In this document: one piece after another, positions 49,407 to 56,290 of the stretch
Position numbering within the stretch: position 1 is the stretch's first letter
How the letters are laid out: each line of letters starts with the position of its first letter
Assembly (NCBI GenBank): GCA_044869805.1
Contig: JBIOXV010000198.1
Coordinates: 5,174-69,173 of the forward strand
DNA: 64,000 nucleotides
Direction of reading: 5' to 3'
Source of the DNA: CAWDVR01 sp044869805
GTDB lineage: Bacteria; Acidobacteriota; Thermoanaerobaculia; Multivoradales; SZUA-115
Program-made: the position numbers and the translations under genes
Notes under the pieces: generated by a model
What the model was told of the DNA's origin: nothing
The model's input: only the letters and a program-made list of their open reading frames with translations
The model's database searches: none

Positions 49407-50756
49407 ATGCCCCAGGACCTGAAGCAGGCCGCCGAGACTTCCCGCTACGTGCTCGAGCTGATCGGCAAGAAGACGCTCGCCGAGGAGGAGCGGCGGCGGG
49501 TGATCGAGGAGTCGGTGCGCTACTGGACGGAGCACGTCAACCCCGGCTTCCTCCAGTACCGCAAGTCGGTGTCCACGGACTACACGGCCGTCGAGTGGGA
49601 CGACGAGGGTGCGGTGTTCCGCGACGTCAACGGCAAGGAGTTCCTGGACCTGCTGGGCGGCTTCGGCATCTACGTGGTGGGCCACCGCAACCCCAAGGTG
49701 ATGAAGGCCGTCCGCGACCAGCTCGAGCGCCAGGCCATCCACTCGCAGGAGCTGATCGACCCGCTGCGCACCTACCTCGCCCGCATCGTTTCGCTGATCA
49801 CGCCGGGCAACCTCGAGTACTCCTTCTTCACCAACTCGGGCACCGAGTCGATCGAGGCCTGCCTCAAGATGTCGATGCTCACTACCGGCCGGCATCACTT
49901 CGTGGGCGCCATCGGCGCCTTCCACGGCAAGACCCTGGGCTCGCTGGGCGGCACCTCGAAGGCGGTGTTCCGCGAGCCCTTCCTGCCTCTCCTCCACTGG
50001 TCGCACGTGCCGTTCGGCGACGTCGACGCGCTCGCCACCTTCGTCGAGTCCTGCGACTTCTCGGGCGACCGCGTGGCCGCCGTGGTGCTGGAGCCGATCC
50101 TGGGCGAGGGCGGCATCGTGGTCGCCCCGCCGGGCTACCTGCCGGCGGCGCGCGAGATCTGCGACCGCTACGGCGCGCTGTTGGTGCTCGACGAGGTGCA
50201 GTCCGGCATGGGGCGCACCGGCCGCATGTTCTGCTGCGAGCACGAGGGCGTGGTGCCGGATCTGCTCGCGTTGGCCAAGGGCTTCGGCGGCGGCGTGATG
50301 CCCATCGGCTGCTGCGTGGGCACGGCGCGGACCTGGGAGCGCTACATCGACAACCCCTTCCTTCACACCACCACTTTCGGCGGCAACCCGCTCGCCTGCG
50401 CCGCCGCCATCGCCACTATCGGCGTGCTGCTCGAGGAAGACCTGCCGCGCCAGGCGGGCGAGAAGGGCGACTACCTGCTGCCGCGGCTGAACGAGCTCGC
50501 GGCACGGCATCCCAAGGTGATGCACGGCGGCCGCGGCCGCGGGCTGATGCTGGGCATGGAGTTCACCAACCACGAGCTCGGCTACGCGGTGGCCAAGCAG
50601 CTCTTCGCGCGCAACATCCTGATCTCGGGCACCTACATCAACGCCCAGACGCTGCGCGTCGAGCCGCCGCTCCCGATCAGCTATCCCCAGCTCGACCGCT
50701 TCCTGGCGGCGCTCGACGACTCGCTCGCAGCGGTCGAGAAGGACTTCGGGCTGTAG
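49407..50756 (+). CDS. patA: Putrescine aminotransferase (PatA/YgjG)
   Basis: 449 residues (E. coli PatA has 459). Blocks that follow PatA in order: EHVNPGFLQYRKSV, FLDLLGGFGIYVVGHRNPKV, IHSQELIDPLRTYLARI, YSFFTNSGTESIEACLKM (PLP-phosphate loop), ILDEVQ-type LVLDEVQSGMGRTGRMFCCE, and the Schiff-base Lys in LALAKGFGGGVMPIG near 290. NPFLHTTTFGGNPLACAAAI is also typical. Transfers an amino group from putrescine to 2-oxoglutarate, giving 4-aminobutyraldehyde, the substrate of PatD (at 34707). Starts 7 bp after a GAGGA. It sits alone on the plus strand, 3 kb beyond potD. Confidence 0.92.
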   Translation: MPQDLKQAAETSRYVLELIGKKTLAEEERRRVIEESVRYWTEHVNPGFLQYRKSVSTDYTAVEWDDEGAVFRDVNGKEFLDLLGGFGIYVVGHRNPKVMKAVRDQLERQAIHSQELIDPLRTYLARIVSLITPGNLEYSFFTNSGTESIEACLKMSMLTTGRHHFVGAIGAFHGKTLGSLGGTSKAVFREPFLPLLHWSHVPFGDVDALATFVESCDFSGDRVAAVVLEPILGEGGIVVAPPGYLPAAREICDRYGALLVLDEVQSGMGRTGRMFCCEHEGVVPDLLALAKGFGGGVMPIGCCVGTARTWERYIDNPFLHTTTFGGNPLACAAAIATIGVLLEEDLPRQAGEKGDYLLPRLNELAARHPKVMHGGRGRGLMLGMEFTNHELGYAVAKQLFARNILISGTYINAQTLRVEPPLPISYPQLDRFLAALDDSLAAVEKDFGL

Positions 50757-50759
50757 CCG

Positions 50760-52310
50760 CTAGCTGCGCTCGATCACCCACACCCCGACCTCGAGGCCGC
50801 CGCTCGACACGCGCCGCTCCTCGATCACCCGCAGCGCCGACGCGGCGCGGGCCAGCGCCGGGCGCAGGGCCCTGGCGTTCGCGGTGTAGAGCACGGCGCG
50901 CCCGCCGGCCTCGAGGAAGCGGCCGAGGTGCTCCACGATCGAGGCGTAGAGGTCCGCGAGGTCGCGGTCCTGGGAGCGGGTGCGAAGCCCGAACGGCAGG
51001 TTGGCCAGCACCTCGCGCGCCGGCCCCCAGCTCGCCGGGTCGGCGGCGTCCGCCTGCTCGACCGAGATCCGCGCCGCCAGCCCGGCCGCCTCCACGTTCT
51101 CCCGCGCCGCGGCGACCGCGGTCGGGCTCACGTCGCCGCCGCGCAGGGCCACTTCCGGGTCGAGCAATGCGCGCTCGATCAACAGCGTGCCGCTGCCGCA
51201 GGTGGGATCGAGCACCGGCCCACGCCCGGCGGTACGCGCCAGCCGGGCGAGGCAGGCGGCGACGACCGGGTCGATGGCCGCTCCCACGTCGAGGCGCCGG
51301 TAGGCGAACCGCAGGTCGGGCTCGAAGCTCGGCAGCAGCCACAGGCGAGGGCGCTCGGCCGCCCCCTCGAGCACCAGTTGCACGGCGTAGGTCGACGGGC
51401 TGTCGGTGAGGCCGAGCGGGGTGAGGGATCGGCGAACCACCGCCAGCAGCTCGCGGAACGCCGACTTCGGCAGTCGCCGGCCCTCGAGGGCGAAGCGGTA
51501 GCGCAGCGGCTCGCCGCCGGTGTCGAGCCAAGAGCGCCAGGCCCGGAGCGGCTCGACCGTGGCCAACGAGCGCGCCAGGGATGGCCCTTCGGCCAGCAGC
51601 AGCCGCACCTCGAAGGCGCAGCGCAGCTTCGCCAGCAAGCCCGCGGGCGACAGGCCAGGCGGGAAGCGCAGCAGTCCGGGGCCGGCGAGCGCAGGCCGGG
51701 GCAGCCCGCGCTCCGCGGCCTCGGCTTGCGCCACGTCTTCGAGGCCTGGCGGCACGGTGGCGCACACCGCGAGCGCCGCGAGCTCTCCCGGCGCCCCTCG
51801 CCACGAGACGGCCGGCCTCGCCGCGGCTCCCCCGGCGGCGCCGAGATGGTCGCGCGCCTTGGCCAGTGCCTCCGCCTCGGCCGCCGACCGCGGCGAGAGG
51901 GCTTCGAGCGCGGCGCGGGCCGCCTCGCCGCCGAGGCTGCCGAGCGCCAGCACCAGGGAGGGCCGCACCCAGGCGATGAGCTCCGCATCGAGGGCCGCGG
52001 CCAGAGCGGGAGCCTGCGCCTCTTCCCCCACCCTGCCGAGCGAAACGGCGGCGTTCTTCCGCACCTTGGGCTCGGCGTCGGCGAGCGCTGCGGAGAGCGC
52101 CGCGGCCGCCTCTTCGCTGTCCCCCAGCCGGCCGAGCAGGAACGCTGCGGCCTTGCGCGTCTCCGGCTCGCCATGCCGCAGCGCTTGGACCAGCGCCGGG
52201 CGGGCCGCCGCGCCGCGCGCCAGCAGCGCCTCGCCGGCGGCGCGCGTGGCGCGGGCGTCGGCCGCGCCGAGCCGCGACACGAGGTCGAGGATCGCCCCCT
52301 CGCTTGCCAT
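50760..52310 (-). CDS. HEAT-repeat / RNA methyltransferase fusion (RlmL/Trm14-like)
   Basis: 516 residues from ATG 52310. N-terminal HEAT or PBS-lyase-like repeats (about 1-165; GEALLARGAAARPALVQALR, AAAFLLGRLGDSEEAAAALS, NAAVSLGRVGEEAQAPALAA) are followed by a THUMP-like/ferredoxin-like segment (about 175-340). The methyltransferase core then shows motif I LDPTCGSGTLLIERAL near 370 and motif IV ANLPFGLRTRSQDRDLADLY near 442. NLPFG is the form used by N2-guanine methyltransferases of tRNA (Trm14/TrmN) and 23S rRNA (RlmL). The HEAT extension is not standard in those families. Ends 3 bp from the convergent patA stop, and begins 5 bp from the next gene on its strand. Confidence 0.75.
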   Translation of the reverse strand: MASEGAILDLVSRLGAADARATRAAGEALLARGAAARPALVQALRHGEPETRKAAAFLLGRLGDSEEAAAALSAALADAEPKVRKNAAVSLGRVGEEAQAPALAAALDAELIAWVRPSLVLALGSLGGEAARAALEALSPRSAAEAEALAKARDHLGAAGGAAARPAVSWRGAPGELAALAVCATVPPGLEDVAQAEAAERGLPRPALAGPGLLRFPPGLSPAGLLAKLRCAFEVRLLLAEGPSLARSLATVEPLRAWRSWLDTGGEPLRYRFALEGRRLPKSAFRELLAVVRRSLTPLGLTDSPSTYAVQLVLEGAAERPRLWLLPSFEPDLRFAYRRLDVGAAIDPVVAACLARLARTAGRGPVLDPTCGSGTLLIERALLDPEVALRGGDVSPTAVAAARENVEAAGLAARISVEQADAADPASWGPAREVLANLPFGLRTRSQDRDLADLYASIVEHLGRFLEAGGRAVLYTANARALRPALARAASALRVIEERRVSSGGLEVGVWVIERS

Positions 52311-52315
52311 GCTGC

Positions 52316-53062
52316 TCAGCGGAGCGCGAAGGGCGCGAGCTCGCGGCGCAAGTCCTGGTACAGCTCGGGCAGCCAGGCCGGTGAGTAGCGGAGGTCGGTG
52401 GGCGGAGACTTGCTTCGCAGGTCGTTGGGAGCGATCACCACGCGCACGTTCTCGGGGCCGACCTGCGCGGTGAGCACGAACAGGTCCTCGATCGCCGCAT
52501 CGCCCATCGCCAGACAGCCGATCGACTCGTTGCGGCCGTGCACGAAGATGTCGCCGCCCAGGCTGACGCGGCTCTCCTGCGCGGCCTTGGCGCGGTCGAA
52601 CTCGTTGGGGTAGTCGAGCTTCATCGACAGGTGGTAGGCGCTGTTGGGGTTGAGCCAGGTGACCCGGTACACACCCTCCGGCACCTGCCGGTCCCCCTCC
52701 ACCAGCTTGGGCCCGGCCTTGCCGCTGGCGGCCTGGATGGCGTAGGACCGGATGAAGCGGGGGCTGCCGCTGTCGTCCGCCCACAGCTCGAGCAGTCGCT
52801 CCTGCTTGAAGGCCAAGAGGTGCACCCGCCGCGGCGGGAAGCGCACACCAGCGCGCGCGAACGACCGGCCCAGCCGCGCCGTGACCTCGTCCCCCAGATC
52901 GGCGACCACTTGCTCGGTGGGCGACAGCCGGGGCTTCTCCGGGCGTGGCGCCTTTCCCGGCCGCTCCGCCGAGGGCTTGCCCGGGGCTTGCGGCGGCTTC
53001 GGCTTGGGCGCGGCACAGGAGGCAACCAGCGCGGCGGCGAGCAAAAGGGGCAGATAGCGCAT
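52316..53062 (-). CDS. L,D-transpeptidase (YkuD) lipoprotein
   Basis: 248 residues from ATG 53062 (GAGG nine bases upstream; an ATG at 53071 is less well placed). Lipoprotein signal with lipobox VASC (Cys near 16), then a Pro/Lys-rich linker (about 20-45). The YkuD catalytic block reads IFVHGRNESIGCLAMG, with His and the nucleophilic Cys near 186 and 193. Enzymes of this type cross-link peptidoglycan or attach lipoproteins through L,D bonds. The gene lies between the methyltransferase fusion and the AI-2E-family transporter on the same strand. Confidence 0.85.
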   Translation of the reverse strand: MRYLPLLLAAALVASCAAPKPKPPQAPGKPSAERPGKAPRPEKPRLSPTEQVVADLGDEVTARLGRSFARAGVRFPPRRVHLLAFKQERLLELWADDSGSPRFIRSYAIQAASGKAGPKLVEGDRQVPEGVYRVTWLNPNSAYHLSMKLDYPNEFDRAKAAQESRVSLGGDIFVHGRNESIGCLAMGDAAIEDLFVLTAQVGPENVRVVIAPNDLRSKSPPTDLRYSPAWLPELYQDLRRELAPFALR

Positions 53063-53111
53063 GTCTCTCATCCTCGAGCCAAAGTAGATAGCGAAGGCCA
53101 TGCCGCAGAGC

Positions 53112-54188
53112 TTACTCGCTCAGCAGCTCGCCGAACGCCTGCAGAGACTCGACTCGCTCGGCCACCGCTTTGACCACCATCATCATCGGCACCGCGAGCA
53201 GCATGCCCCACAGGCCCCACATCCAGCTCCAGAACAGCAGGCCGCAGAAGATCGCCACCTGGTTCATGCGCGCCGCCCGGCCGAGCAGCCAGGGGGTCAA
53301 GAGCCATCCTTCGAGCGAGGTCACCACCAGCGCCAGCCCACCCGCCGTGACCGCCGGCGCGAGCTCGCCGAACTGCAGGTAGGCCACGGCGGTCAGCCCG
53401 AAGGTGACGAGCACCGGCCCGAAGTACGGCACGGTATTGAACACCGCCGCCGCCAGCCCCCATAGCGCGGCCCGCTCGACTCCCAGCCAGGCGAGCAGGC
53501 CCCAGCTCGCCAGGCCCACCAGCGCGCTGCCGAACGCCATCACGCGCAGGAAGCGGCCGACCTGGCGGCCGATCTCGTCGAGCACCTCGACGGTGATCTG
53601 CCGGCTGGCGAAGGCCGGCCCCGCCACGCGCACCAGCCGGCGCTTGAGCATGCTCTCCGAGAGCAGCAGGAAGTAGGTGAGGAAGAGGATCATCGCCAAC
53701 TGGCCAGCGGCGTCGAACAGGGTCACCGAGCCCCACACCAGCGAGCGCGTGATGCTCACCGGCGGCTCCTCCACCTGCACCCGCACCACGCCCCGCGGTG
53801 CCTCCGGCGGGCCCAGCGCCGCTGTGGCCGTGGCCTCGATCTCGGCCGCCGCGTCCTGTACCTTGTCGATCGGCCCCGGGGCGCGCTGCCGATCGCTCTC
53901 CAGGGTCTCACGCAGGCGTGCCGCCGCGACCGGGACCTCCTCGATCACCGCCAGCGCCTCGTCGCGCAGGCTGAAGAGGCCGTATCCGATACCGCCGACC
54001 ACCAGCGCGAGAACCACCAGCGAGGCCAGCGAGCGCGGCACCTTCCACGCCGCGAGCTGAGTCACCGCGGGGTGGAGCGCGATATACAGGAACCAGGCGA
54101 GGAGCAGCGGGATCACCGCCGCCTGCGCCAGGCGCAGAAAGAAAGCGCTCGCCAGGACGGCGAGCAAGGTGAGGGCGGCTTGGGGCAT
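53112..54188 (-). CDS. AI-2E / PerM-family membrane transporter
   Basis: 358 residues. Family architecture: two N-terminal helices (about 5-70, PLLLAWFLYIALHPAVTQLA, then LASLVVLALVVGGIGYGLFS), a cytoplasmic amphipathic region to about 145, then about five helices with PYFGPVLVTFGLTAVAYLQF and the C-terminal hairpin around WMWGLWGMLLAVPMMMVVKA. The family moves small molecules or ions and is not restricted to autoinducer export despite the name. The L,D-transpeptidase gene follows after 49 bp. Confidence 0.85.
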   Translation of the reverse strand: MPQAALTLLAVLASAFFLRLAQAAVIPLLLAWFLYIALHPAVTQLAAWKVPRSLASLVVLALVVGGIGYGLFSLRDEALAVIEEVPVAAARLRETLESDRQRAPGPIDKVQDAAAEIEATATAALGPPEAPRGVVRVQVEEPPVSITRSLVWGSVTLFDAAGQLAMILFLTYFLLLSESMLKRRLVRVAGPAFASRQITVEVLDEIGRQVGRFLRVMAFGSALVGLASWGLLAWLGVERAALWGLAAAVFNTVPYFGPVLVTFGLTAVAYLQFGELAPAVTAGGLALVVTSLEGWLLTPWLLGRAARMNQVAIFCGLLFWSWMWGLWGMLLAVPMMMVVKAVAERVESLQAFGELLSE

Positions 54189-54289
54189 GGTAGCTCGAGC
54201 TCAGGATCGAAAAGCAAACCGGCGGGCGCCGGGCCTGGGCTGTTCACCTCGGGCCCGACACCCGCCGCAGCGGCAGGCTCGTCGTTGCT

Positions 54290-54742
54290 CTAACGGAGCC
54301 GCCGCAAGACCACGGCACCCAGGAGCGAGGCGACACCCACGAGCAGCAATGCTGGCGCGGGCAGCTTGCTGGCGGTCGCGGGCAGCTCGTCGGTGGCCGC
54401 GTACTGATCGTCGCCGAGTGCCGGTGAAGTGCTCTCCACCGCGGGCTCCGGCTGCGTGGCAGCCGAAGCGAGCGCCGAGCTCGAGGTGGCCGGCGTGATC
54501 TGCGAAGCCACCCACTGGCCGTTCTCGTCGACGTAGGCCACATTGACCCGCGCGTTCACCGCCAGGTCGCTCGGCTTCAGGATGCCGGGGCCCAGGATGA
54601 ACGTCTTCTGGCCGGCGGCGGTGTCGATGATCAGCATGTCGTCCGACAACGACACCACGGTGCCAGTCGCCGTGAGGTTCTCGCCGCTCGCCACCGCGGC
54701 GATCAGCGCCAGCGCTACCAGGCAGAGCAGGGTTTTCTTCAT
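54290..54742 (-). CDS. Secreted DUF5666-like (OB-type) protein with an LPXTG-like C-terminal anchor
   Basis: 150 residues; AAGGAG lies 9 bases upstream of the ATG. Signal peptide (MKKTLLCLVALALIAAVASG), a small beta-domain at about 20-80 (LTATGTVVSLSDDMLIIDTA, then AGQKTFILG), a Thr/Ser/Pro-rich linker, and a tail DELPATASKLPAPALLLVGV then ASLLGAVVLRRLR. The tail has the order motif-hydrophobic helix-basic residues of a sortase-type or PEP-CTERM-type sorting signal, here LPATA instead of LPxTG. An exact sigma-54 promoter faces it 90 bp upstream. Probably an envelope protein of the stress cluster that is read the other way. Confidence 0.7.
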   Translation of the reverse strand: MKKTLLCLVALALIAAVASGENLTATGTVVSLSDDMLIIDTAAGQKTFILGPGILKPSDLAVNARVNVAYVDENGQWVASQITPATSSSALASAATQPEPAVESTSPALGDDQYAATDELPATASKLPAPALLLVGVASLLGAVVLRRLR

Positions 54743-54831
54743 GGTTGGAGGCTCCTTGTTGGTCCTCGGGACCTACTGTTGAGGCTGGCGCGCTCGGCGA
54801 GCGGCCAGGAACTGGTAACGAGGGGCGAACG

Positions 54832-54847
54832 AGCAACCGGCGTGCCA
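54832..54847 (-). promoter_or_regulatory. Sigma-54 (RpoN) promoter facing the DUF5666-like gene
   Basis: Read on the minus strand, TGGCACGCCGGTTGCT matches the -24/-12 consensus TGGCACG-N4-TTGCW exactly. The expected transcription start is about 12 bp further, near 54821, leaving a leader of about 80 bases to the ATG at 54742. Confidence 0.85.
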
Positions 54848-55009
54848 CGCGCAAGTCGCTGCGCGCGCCCACCAGGATGAAGCTGCGCTCCACCGAGGTT
54901 TTCTGGCGAGGCCTTCCAGGCGAGCAAGAATTGCCGTCGGCTCCGAGCGGACTGCAAGCCTTACCGCGGCGGCTCGAACGCCTGCAACGAAGCGCGTTGC
55001 TGCGAGGAA

Positions 55010-55025
55010 TGGCACGCTGGTTGCT
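55010..55025 (+). promoter_or_regulatory. Sigma-54 promoter of the 49-residue membrane-peptide gene
   Basis: TGGCACGCTGGTTGCT matches the -24/-12 consensus exactly. Transcription should start near 55036, about 40 bases before the ATG at 55077. Confidence 0.88.
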
Positions 55026-55076
55026 CGAAGGCTCGCGGCCGGGAACAGAACGCCTATCTCGAAAAGGGGGAATCCC

Positions 55077-55226
55077 ATGCTGTGGACGATCTTCATCGTG
55101 CTGTTGATCCTCTGGCTGCTGGGCATGGTCAGCTCTTACACCCTGGGCGGGTTCATCCACATCCTGCTGATCATCGCGCTGGTGGTGCTGCTGATTCGCA
55201 TCATCCAAGGGCGCCGTGTGCTCTGA
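55077..55226 (+). CDS. Lmo0937-like 49-residue membrane peptide
   Basis: 49 residues; the Shine-Dalgarno is AAAGGGGGA, 5-6 bases before the ATG. Two hydrophobic helices cover almost the whole chain (MLWTIFIVLLILWLLGMVSS, then LGGFIHILLIIALVVLLIRI), ending in a basic tail QGRRVL. This is the pattern of the lmo0937 family, small proteins of unknown function frequently placed beside CsbD and BON-domain genes. Too short for most gene callers. A sigma-54 promoter is placed directly upstream, and another after its stop drives csbD. Confidence 0.82.
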   Translation: MLWTIFIVLLILWLLGMVSSYTLGGFIHILLIIALVVLLIRIIQGRRVL

Positions 55227-55259
55227 GCCTGCACCGCACCTTCGCGCCCACCGTACGAA

Positions 55260-55275
55260 TGGCACGCGCGTTGCT
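55260..55275 (+). promoter_or_regulatory. Sigma-54 promoter upstream of csbD
   Basis: TGGCACGCGCGTTGCT is a third exact consensus match, and its flanks (GAA before, CT after) resemble those of the promoter at 55010. Start expected near 55286. A 15-bp palindrome (CGTCGTGCCACGACG, 55288-55302) lies at the beginning of the leader. Confidence 0.88.
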
Positions 55276-55287
55276 CTAACGTCCCAT

Positions 55288-55302
55288 CGTCGTGCCACGA
55301 CG
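55288..55302. promoter_or_regulatory. Palindrome in the csbD leader
   Basis: CGTCGTGCCACGACG: 7-bp perfect arms about a central C, immediately after the predicted sigma-54 start and 46 bp before the csbD ATG. It could be an RNA hairpin at the 5' end of the message or a repressor site. Confidence 0.5.
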
Positions 55303-55348
55303 CACGGCTCGCACGTTCGGCTCACAGACCAGTACATCGGGAGGGTGC

Positions 55349-55582
55349 ATGAACAGAGACGTTCTGGAAGGCAAGTGGAAGCAGCTCCGTGGCGAGATTC
55401 GCCGGCAGTGGGGCAAGCTCACCGACGACGAGCTCGATCAGGTGCGCGGTGACTCCGTCAAGCTGCTCGGTCTGCTGCAGGAGCGATACGGATATTCCAA
55501 AGAAGAGGCGGAAAAGCGCCTTCACTCGCTGGTGGAATCCTTCGAGCCCGAGCCGGTCGCCGAAGGCGCCGGCCGCGTTTGA
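55349..55582 (+). CDS. CsbD-family stress protein
   Basis: 77 residues; GGGAGGG lies about 4 bases before the ATG. The CsbD signature is clear: MNRDVLEGKWKQLRGEIRRQ, WGKLTDDELDQVRGDSVKLL and GYSKEEAEKRL. A small helical cytoplasmic protein induced by general, osmotic or envelope stress in many bacteria; biochemical role unknown. Preceded by its own sigma-54 promoter and followed within 25 bp by the BON lipoprotein gene, so the two are co-transcribed. Confidence 0.92.
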   Translation: MNRDVLEGKWKQLRGEIRRQWGKLTDDELDQVRGDSVKLLGLLQERYGYSKEEAEKRLHSLVESFEPEPVAEGAGRV

Positions 55583-55606
55583 TGGTCACCGAACAGGAGC
55601 CACGTC

Positions 55607-55924
55607 ATGAATCGCAAGCATCTGGTTTCGATCACCCTGCTCGCCCTCGTCGTGCTCTGCGCCCCTGGCCTCGCCGGCTGCCGGACGACGGCGCCGGTGG
55701 AGCAGCAGATCGACGAGGCCGAGATCACCACCAAGGTCAAGGCCAAGCTGATCGCCGACCCGCAGGTCTCCGCCTTCAACATCGACGTCGACACGCTGGG
55801 CTGCGAAGTGACGCTGTCGGGCGAGGTCAAGGAAGCAGTCGCCAAATCGGAGGCCGAGAAGCTGGCCAAGGACACCGAGGGCGTCTGCAGGGTCAAGAAC
55901 CGCATCCGGGTCGTGGGCTCCTGA
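55607..55924 (+). CDS. BON-domain lipoprotein
   Basis: 105 residues. Lipoprotein signal with lipobox LAGC (Cys near 25). One BON domain (about 36-105: ITTKVKAKLIADPQVSAFNI, VTLSGEVKEAVAKSEAEKLA, VKNRIRVVGS) of the OsmY type, thought to bind phospholipid at the membrane surface. GGAGCC before the ATG. Fits the osmotic or envelope stress theme of the cluster. Confidence 0.9.
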   Translation: MNRKHLVSITLLALVVLCAPGLAGCRTTAPVEQQIDEAEITTKVKAKLIADPQVSAFNIDVDTLGCEVTLSGEVKEAVAKSEAEKLAKDTEGVCRVKNRIRVVGS

Positions 55925-55945
55925 CGCCGCCCTGGAAGTGAAGCC

Positions 55946-56227
55946 ATGAACGGTCGTCAGCTCTTGGGCCTGCTGCTGATCGTCGGCGGCATCCTGGGCC
56001 TGATCTTCGGCGGCTTCAGCTACACCGAAGAGAAGCACGCCGTGGACCTCGGGCCCGTGGAGCTGCAAGTGGAGGAGAAGGAGCGGGTCAACATTCCGCT
56101 GTGGGCGGGGGTGCTAGCGGTCGGCGCCGGCGCCGCCTTGCTGCTTGCCGACCGACGGCGCAGCGCAGAGGTTTGCCGCCGGTCGCAAAAGCGTCGCCGC
56201 GCCCGCGGCGCCGCTTTTCTTTTCTAG
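55946..56227 (+). CDS. Small two-helix membrane protein; C-terminus runs through a terminator
   Basis: 93 residues. Helix one at about 6-24 (LLGLLLIVGGILGLIFGGF), a short outer loop with TEEKHAVDLGPVELQVEEKE, helix two at about 51-68 (IPLWAGVLAVGAGAALLLA). Similar two-helix proteins of unknown function usually stop soon after the second helix. Here about 24 extra basic residues (RRRSAEVCRRSQKRRRARGA) are encoded by the terminator that ends the operon, suggesting loss of the original stop or a frameshift near the end. Starts 21 bp after the BON gene. Confidence 0.65.
   Translation: MNGRQLLGLLLIVGGILGLIFGGFSYTEEKHAVDLGPVELQVEEKERVNIPLWAGVLAVGAGAALLLADRRRSAEVCRRSQKRRRARGAAFLF
56187..56222 (+). 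terminator. Rho-independent terminator of the csbD-BON operon, inside a coding frame
   Basis: AAAAGCG (56187-56193) pairs with CGCTTTT (56212-56218), with an inner stem GCCGCG/CGCGGC and a CC loop, followed by CTTTTC. The last codons of the two-helix protein gene overlap the whole structure. Confidence 0.75.
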
Positions 56228-56290
56228 CGCGACTTCCGCCTGACCGCGGCGGCGGGCCAATCGGCACAGAACCTGCTGCCGCTATCGCAC

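Larger units (their letters stand above)
54743..55076. other. 334-bp gene-free divergent control region of the envelope-stress cluster
   Basis: No credible gene is present on either strand. It holds two face-to-back sigma-54 promoters (leftward at 54832-54847, rightward at 55010-55025), an inverted repeat (GCAACG at 54984-54989, CGTTGC at 54995-55000) between them, and no sigma-70-type -35/-10 pair that I can pick out. The inverted repeat is a candidate enhancer-binding-protein site, but at 10 bp from the rightward -24 it is unusually close. Confidence 0.6.

Noticed and set aside
52311..52784. Upstream extension of the HEAT/methyltransferase gene
   Set aside because: It overlaps the L,D-transpeptidase gene on the same strand out of frame and has no domain character; the HEAT repeats begin right after ATG 52310.
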